Shown here: one piece after another, positions 7,165 to 10,509 of the stretch
How positions within the stretch are numbered: position 1 is the stretch's first letter
Layout of the letters: each line of letters starts with the position of its first letter
Source of the DNA: Chitinophaga pinensis
GTDB lineage: Bacteria > Bacteroidota > Bacteroidia > Flavobacteriales > Flavobacteriaceae
Direction: 5' to 3'
NCBI GenBank assembly: GCA_943324925.2
Contig: CALPNL020000057.1
Coordinates: 1 to 10,509 of the forward strand
DNA length: 10,509 bases
The notes under the pieces: generated by a model
The model's input: the letters and a program-made list of their open reading frames with translations, nothing else
Database searches by the model: none
What the model was told of the DNA's origin: nothing
Translations under genes and position numbers: made by a program

Positions 7165-7653
7165 TTGGAAAATAATTCTCATAAAACCTATTCCATTCAG
7201 GAAGCTCAATCCAAGTTAGAGAATTACTGCGCCTATCAAGAACGTTGTCACAAAGAAGTGGTCGAAAAACTTCGAGGAATGAATATGATTCCCCAAGTTA
7301 TCGATTTGATAATTGTGCACCTTATCGATCATAATTTTCTTAACGAAGAACGTTTTGCCTGTAGTTTTGCAAGAGGAAAACACCGAATTAAATATTGGGG
7401 AAATAGTAGAATTGTAAACGAATTGAAGTTCCGAAATATCTCTTCTTACAATATAAAAACAGCACTTAAAGAAATATCAGAAGAAGAATATTATACCAAT
7501 TTTCATTTTATTGCGGATCGCCATTGGCAAACAATGAAAGAGAATGACAGTTTAAAAAAGCGAAAAAAATTTTGTGATTTCTTACTCCGAAAAGGATTTG
7601 AAAGCAATATAGTTTATGAAAAAGTAAAGGACTTGGAACGAGATTCCAAATAG
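7165..7653 (+). CDS. recX: Regulatory protein RecX
   Basis: RecX-family protein, 162 residues, a small helical modulator that binds RecA filaments and inhibits recombinase activity. The N-terminal part carries YCAYQERCHKEVVEKLRGM (21-39), and HLIDHNFLNEERFACSFARG (52-71) is the core RecX signature. KHRIKYWGNSRIVNELKFR (72-90) is the second helical repeat, and a basic C-terminal region KKRKKFCDFLLRKGFE follows. The start must be non-ATG: an in-frame TAA is at 7159-7161 and only ATT and TTG precede the conserved region, so TTG at 7165 is the best choice. The next ATG (codon 39) would remove the first motif. It lies 37 bases after bioB, perhaps partly insulated by a terminator. recA is not in the window. 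The gene converges with the beta-ketoacyl synthase gene. Confidence 0.88.
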   Translation: MENNSHKTYSIQEAQSKLENYCAYQERCHKEVVEKLRGMNMIPQVIDLIIVHLIDHNFLNEERFACSFARGKHRIKYWGNSRIVNELKFRNISSYNIKTALKEISEEEYYTNFHFIADRHWQTMKENDSLKKRKKFCDFLLRKGFESNIVYEKVKDLERDSK

Positions 7654-7700
7654 ATTTTTACTCTTTCCTCTCTTTTTCTTTCCTTTTTTAGCTCAAAAAC

Positions 7701-8855
7701 TTACAAACTCAACAAAACACTCACTGCATTTCCGCCAAAACCAACGGCATTTACCATGATTTTTTTCAATGGCTTCTTTTCGGTTTTTGCTTCCGCAAAT
7801 GGAACTCCGATAAAGGTTTGATTTTGTAGCATCAAAATGGCCATTTCAATGCTCAACATTCCAGATGCTCCAAAGGTGTGGCCGATTTTCCATTTATTGG
7901 TAGTTAATAGCGGAAGGTCATTGCCAAAAATTTTTTGAATTGCTTTGTATTCTGATAAATCGCCCTTAATTGTTCCCGGAGCGTGCATTACAATTGCATC
8001 CACTTCAGATAATTTAGTATTTTCCAAGGCCATTTTCATCGATTTTTGAAAGCAAGTTGCTTCAGCAGAAACAGAAACGTTGTGTTCTAAAATTTCAGTT
8101 GCATAACCAATTCCTTCAATAACTGCGATAGTTTTGTCGGTTCTTCCAATTTCAAGACAGCAAACTGCAGCCCCTTCACCCAGTACAAGTGAGTTTTGTT
8201 TTTTATTTAAGTCTAAGGCGCGACATGGGAATTCGTCACTATTTTTAGAATAAATTTTTAAAGCTCGCATTTGAGCCATCGTAAAATCGGTTAAAGGCGC
8301 TTCGCTACCACCAACCAAAAATTTATCAGTCATGCCAGATTTTAACCAAGCAATACCATTTAATAAGGCATGTAATGCCGTTGAGCAGGTAATTGAATGT
8401 GAAATTTCTGGCCCTTCACTTTGTAAATCATGTGAAACCCAAGAAGAGATATTTCCGAGCGTCGTAGTTGGCGAGGCCAGCGTTTCTACTTTCCCAGATT
8501 GGATGAAATCCAAATGGTGTTTTTCGAATAATTCCGTTGCTCCTCGTGACGATCCTATATTGATTCCGAAAGCAGCATTGTTCTGCCAACCCGCTTTTTT
8601 AATCGCTTTTCTAGAGGCAGCTATTGCAAATAAAACCGAATTATCGAGAGATTTGTATTTATTATCCGATTTTTTTATTTCTTCAATTTGTTTTTTGGAA
8701 TCATAATTTAAAGGAGCAATTGCGGTGTTTTGATTCCCAATAGAAGTTTCTATAAAGCAGTGATTGTCATTCAAATAATTTTGCCAAATGACATCTTGAT
8801 CATTTCCTAATCCAGAAATGGATGCGATGGCGGTTATGGAAATCGTTGTTGGCAA
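7701..8855 (-). CDS. FabF/FabB-like beta-ketoacyl synthase associated with biotin genes
   Basis: Thiolase-fold condensing enzyme, 384 residues, that joins an acyl thioester to malonyl-ACP. The Cys-His-His triad is retained: nucleophile C157 in SITCSTALHALL, H291 in MHAPGT (usually HGTGT) and H326 in KIGHTFGASGM. K321 aligns with the active-site lysine of FabF, E302 with the GDxxE glutamate, and NAVGFGGNAVSV near the end is the family C-terminal motif. It is slightly shorter than typical FabF (about 410). The start appears to be TTG at 8855: in-frame TAA is at 8865-8867, only ATA, ACC and ACT intervene, and the TTG fits homolog N-termini. It lies 112 bases after bioA on the same strand. A role in making the pimelate-derived chain for biotin is inferred from context; a dedicated lipid role is also possible. 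The housekeeping FabF is probably elsewhere. Confidence 0.85.
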   Translation of the reverse strand: MPTTISITAIASISGLGNDQDVIWQNYLNDNHCFIETSIGNQNTAIAPLNYDSKKQIEEIKKSDNKYKSLDNSVLFAIAASRKAIKKAGWQNNAAFGINIGSSRGATELFEKHHLDFIQSGKVETLASPTTTLGNISSWVSHDLQSEGPEISHSITCSTALHALLNGIAWLKSGMTDKFLVGGSEAPLTDFTMAQMRALKIYSKNSDEFPCRALDLNKKQNSLVLGEGAAVCCLEIGRTDKTIAVIEGIGYATEILEHNVSVSAEATCFQKSMKMALENTKLSEVDAIVMHAPGTIKGDLSEYKAIQKIFGNDLPLLTTNKWKIGHTFGASGMLSIEMAILMLQNQTFIGVPFAEAKTEKKPLKKIMVNAVGFGGNAVSVLLSL

Positions 8856-8881
8856 AGTGGTTATTTATTAAAATTTATTGG

Positions 8882-8889
8882 CAAAGATA
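8882..8889 (-). promoter_or_regulatory. Candidate -7 promoter box before the beta-ketoacyl synthase gene
   Basis: Read on the minus strand, 8889 to 8882 is TATCTTTG, a full match to TAnnTTTG. It would place transcription start about 20 bases before the TTG start codon. No TTG-like -33 element occurs at 17-23 bases upstream, so this is only half of a normal promoter, and the gene may instead be read from the bioA side. Confidence 0.35.
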
Positions 8890-8903
8890 AAAATCTTTTA
8901 TCT
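8885..8903. repeat. AT-rich inverted repeat between bioA and the synthase gene
   Basis: AGATAAAA at 8885-8892 and TTTTATCT at 8896-8903 are perfect 8-base reverse complements with a 3-base loop (ATC). It overlaps the candidate -7 box. It could be a protein-binding site or a weak hairpin after bioA; the all but GC-free stem and lack of a clean T run argue against a strong terminator. Confidence 0.45.
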
Positions 8904-8926
8904 CTTGGTCTATTATCTCTTGGTCT
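8898..8926. repeat. Two tandem copies of a 15-base unit
   Basis: TTATCTCTTGGTCT occurs at 8898-8911 and again at 8913-8926, identical over 14 bases with a 15-base period. Minus-strand reading is AGACCAAGAGATAA. The repeat lies directly upstream of the candidate -7 box of the synthase gene, in the 111-base gap after bioA. It may be a regulatory site or a slippage-prone tract. Confidence 0.8.
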
Positions 8927-8966
8927 CATTTAAATGGAAAGTTCACAAAAAAAACGATAATTTATC

Positions 8967-10238
8967 TTAAACTATATCCAATGCGTTTTCAACTAAAGTA
9001 TATATTTTTTGGAGTTGCTCGTCCTCAATAATATAAGGCGGTAAAATATAGACAATGTTTCCCACAGGTCTCAAAATCACTCCGTTCTCAATGAAAAAAT
9101 CGTAGAGTTTGTTTCGCAAAGTTCCGTAATAACTGGCTTGGGATTCGGTTTTTATTTCTAATGCAAAAATAACTCCTAAAACTCTGGTTGTAATTACTTT
9201 AGGGTGATCTTTTATGTGCATCTCAAAGGCCAAATGGCTTTGATTTACTCTGGCAATATTGGCTTGCATTTCTTCGGTTTCCAAGAGCGCTAAACTCGCC
9301 AATGCTGCAGCGCATCCTGTTGGATTTGCAGTAAATGTATGTCCATGAAAAAGAGCCTTATTGATATCCTCACTGTAAAATGCTTCAAATAATTCTTCAG
9401 TAAATGTGGTAATTGCCATTGGAATCGTCCCGCCCGTTAAAGCTTTAGACAAACACATCATATCAGGTTGGGTAACTAAATAATCGCAAGCAAACGTTTT
9501 TCCAGTTTTACCAAAGCCTGTCATCACTTCATCGGCAATAGTTAAAACTTTATTTTCTTTACAAATTTCTATTAATTTATCTAATTCTTTTGGTTCATAC
9601 ATCACCATTCCTGCCGCACCTAGCACCAAAGGCTCAAAAATAAATGCTGCACAATTATTGTTTTTTATAGCTTGGGTTAATGCTTCAAAACTATTTTCTT
9701 CCTCCCCTTTTACTGGAACAGGAATCCGGACTACGTCTATAAACATCCCTTCGAAAGCTTGGGTGTAAAACGAAATTCCACTGGCTGCCATTGCAGCAAA
9801 GGTGTCACCGTGAAAGGCATTTTCAAAGGCAATGAGGGTAGTTTTCTTTTCCCCTTTATTGAAAAAATACTGCAATGCTACTTTTATAGCCACTTCGACT
9901 GCCGTAGATCCATTATCGGAAAAGAAAATTTTATTCTGGTTTGTAGGTAATATTTCAATCAATTTTTCAGATAAAACCACCGCGGGTTCATGGGTAAAAC
10001 CCCCAAACAAAACGTGCTCTAAGGTGGTTAATTGCTTATAAATAGCATCAGCGATAATGGTATTGGAATGTCCAAACGGGTTTACCCACCAGGAAGCGAT
10101 CGCGTCAATATATTCTTTATTGGAAGCATCCCAAAGCAAAGCTCCTTTACCTTTTACAATTGCAATTGGCGGTTTTGAAGTTTTATGTTGGGTGTAAGGA
10201 TGCCAAATATGTAACCCGTCTCTTTCGGTTAAATCCAT
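8967..10238 (-). CDS. bioA: Adenosylmethionine-8-amino-7-oxononanoate aminotransferase (DAPA synthase)
   Basis: Class III PLP-dependent aminotransferase that converts KAPA to DAPA in biotin synthesis, usually with SAM as amino donor. From the ATG at 10238 the protein has 423 residues, a normal BioA length. It begins MDLTERDGLHIWHPYTQHK, a BioA hallmark. The substrate-pocket motif is ASWWVNPFGH. SDNGSTAVEVAIKVA holds the phosphate-binding turn, FHGDTFAAMA follows, DEVMTGFGKTG supplies the PLP aspartate D236, and CLSKALTGG supplies the Schiff-base lysine K265. HGHTFTANPTGCAAA is also conserved. I rejected an in-frame TTG at 10253: it lies inside bioD, and the ATG starts exactly at the family N-terminal motif. 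The gap to bioD is 7 bases, so they are one operon. Confidence 0.97.
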   Translation of the reverse strand: MDLTERDGLHIWHPYTQHKTSKPPIAIVKGKGALLWDASNKEYIDAIASWWVNPFGHSNTIIADAIYKQLTTLEHVLFGGFTHEPAVVLSEKLIEILPTNQNKIFFSDNGSTAVEVAIKVALQYFFNKGEKKTTLIAFENAFHGDTFAAMAASGISFYTQAFEGMFIDVVRIPVPVKGEEENSFEALTQAIKNNNCAAFIFEPLVLGAAGMVMYEPKELDKLIEICKENKVLTIADEVMTGFGKTGKTFACDYLVTQPDMMCLSKALTGGTIPMAITTFTEELFEAFYSEDINKALFHGHTFTANPTGCAAALASLALLETEEMQANIARVNQSHLAFEMHIKDHPKVITTRVLGVIFALEIKTESQASYYGTLRNKLYDFFIENGVILRPVGNIVYILPPYIIEDEQLQKIYTLVENALDIV

Positions 10239-10245
10239 TATTTTA

Positions 10246-10509
10246 CTATTCAATTGCCATTAAAGTATCTCTAAATAAATCTGCATATTCTGAAATCACA
10301 TTTTTATCAAAATACGGTTCATCGTTAATTCTGCCTATGAATTTTAGTTTCGAATAATTTAAAATTAACGATTCGGTGGCTTTATTTTCATTTCCATTAA
10401 AAATAATTCCAGCAATAGTGAAACCTCTGTTTTTTATGGCTTCAATTGTTAAAAGCGTATGATTGATGCTTCCTAAATAATGTCTGGAAACAATTATAAT
10501 TTTGTAATC
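10246..10509 (-). CDS. bioD: Dethiobiotin synthetase (partial, N-terminus missing)
   Basis: C-terminal 87 codons of BioD, which closes the ureido ring of DAPA with CO2 and ATP to form dethiobiotin. The upstream part, including the P-loop, is beyond the right edge. The visible part begins DYKIIIVSRHYLGSINHTLL, the conserved BioD segment, and continues TIEAIKNRGFTIAGIIFNGN, also typical. It ends MAIE followed by TAG at 10246-10248, 7 bases before the bioA ATG. The frame is open to the window edge. bioF is not visible and may lie upstream of bioD. Confidence 0.9.
   Translation of the reverse strand, partial: DYKIIIVSRHYLGSINHTLLTIEAIKNRGFTIAGIIFNGNENKATESLILNYSKLKFIGRINDEPYFDKNVISEYADLFRDTLMAIE

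Noticed and set aside
7654..7700. Bidirectional terminator between recX and the synthase gene
   Set aside because: The gap is pyrimidine-rich, but only a weak A/T pairing around AGCTC is visible, with no stable GC stem.
8332..8706. Plus-strand open frame of 124 codons
   Set aside because: It is antisense to the conserved catalytic core of the beta-ketoacyl synthase and shows no protein-like features.
10239..10253. TTG start giving a five-residue longer BioA
   Set aside because: It overlaps the end of bioD, and the ATG at 10238 starts directly at the conserved N-terminal motif.

Overview
The window looks like chromosome from a member of the Bacteroidota, most likely Flavobacterium or a close relative. 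The support is: strongly AT-rich DNA; GLPGLI-family proteins beside a SusC/TonB-receptor-like outer-membrane protein; a Bacteroidota-type promoter (TTG, 20 bases, TAnnTTTG) before bioB; weak or absent Shine-Dalgarno sequences; and flavobacterial-looking BioB, BioA, RecX and deoxynucleoside kinase sequences. I see no insertion sequence, phage gene, CRISPR array, tRNA or rRNA, and no gene-free stretch longer than about 175 bases.

Layout. (1) Bases 1-1258, minus strand: an unknown exported 264-residue protein overlaps by one base the start of a deoxynucleoside kinase, which runs off the left edge. (2) Bases 1433-5956, plus strand: a three-gene envelope operon of two tandem GLPGLI paralogues and a 907-residue outer-membrane beta-barrel protein with a carboxypeptidase-regulatory-like N-terminal domain. 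Both intergenic gaps are 21 bases. (3) Bases 6039-7653, plus strand: biotin synthase bioB, with its own well-matched promoter and an inverted repeat over the -33 element, then recX, which starts at TTG. (4) Bases 7701-10509, minus strand, convergent with recX: bioD (partial, entering from the right edge), bioA, and a FabF-like beta-ketoacyl synthase that also starts at TTG.

How the genes fit together. BioA (KAPA to DAPA), BioD (DAPA to dethiobiotin) and BioB (dethiobiotin to biotin) are the last three steps of biotin synthesis, in two converging units. bioF, bioC and bioH are not in the window; bioF may lie upstream of bioD, beyond the right edge. The synthase beside bioA retains the Cys-His-His triad and the active-site lysine. 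It may act in building the pimelate-derived chain, but this is inferred from position. The GLPGLI/barrel operon probably makes periplasmic proteins that work with an outer-membrane transporter; the substrate is unknown.

The two points most worth following up are the undescribed function of the GLPGLI-GLPGLI-barrel operon and the FabF-like synthase in the biotin cluster.
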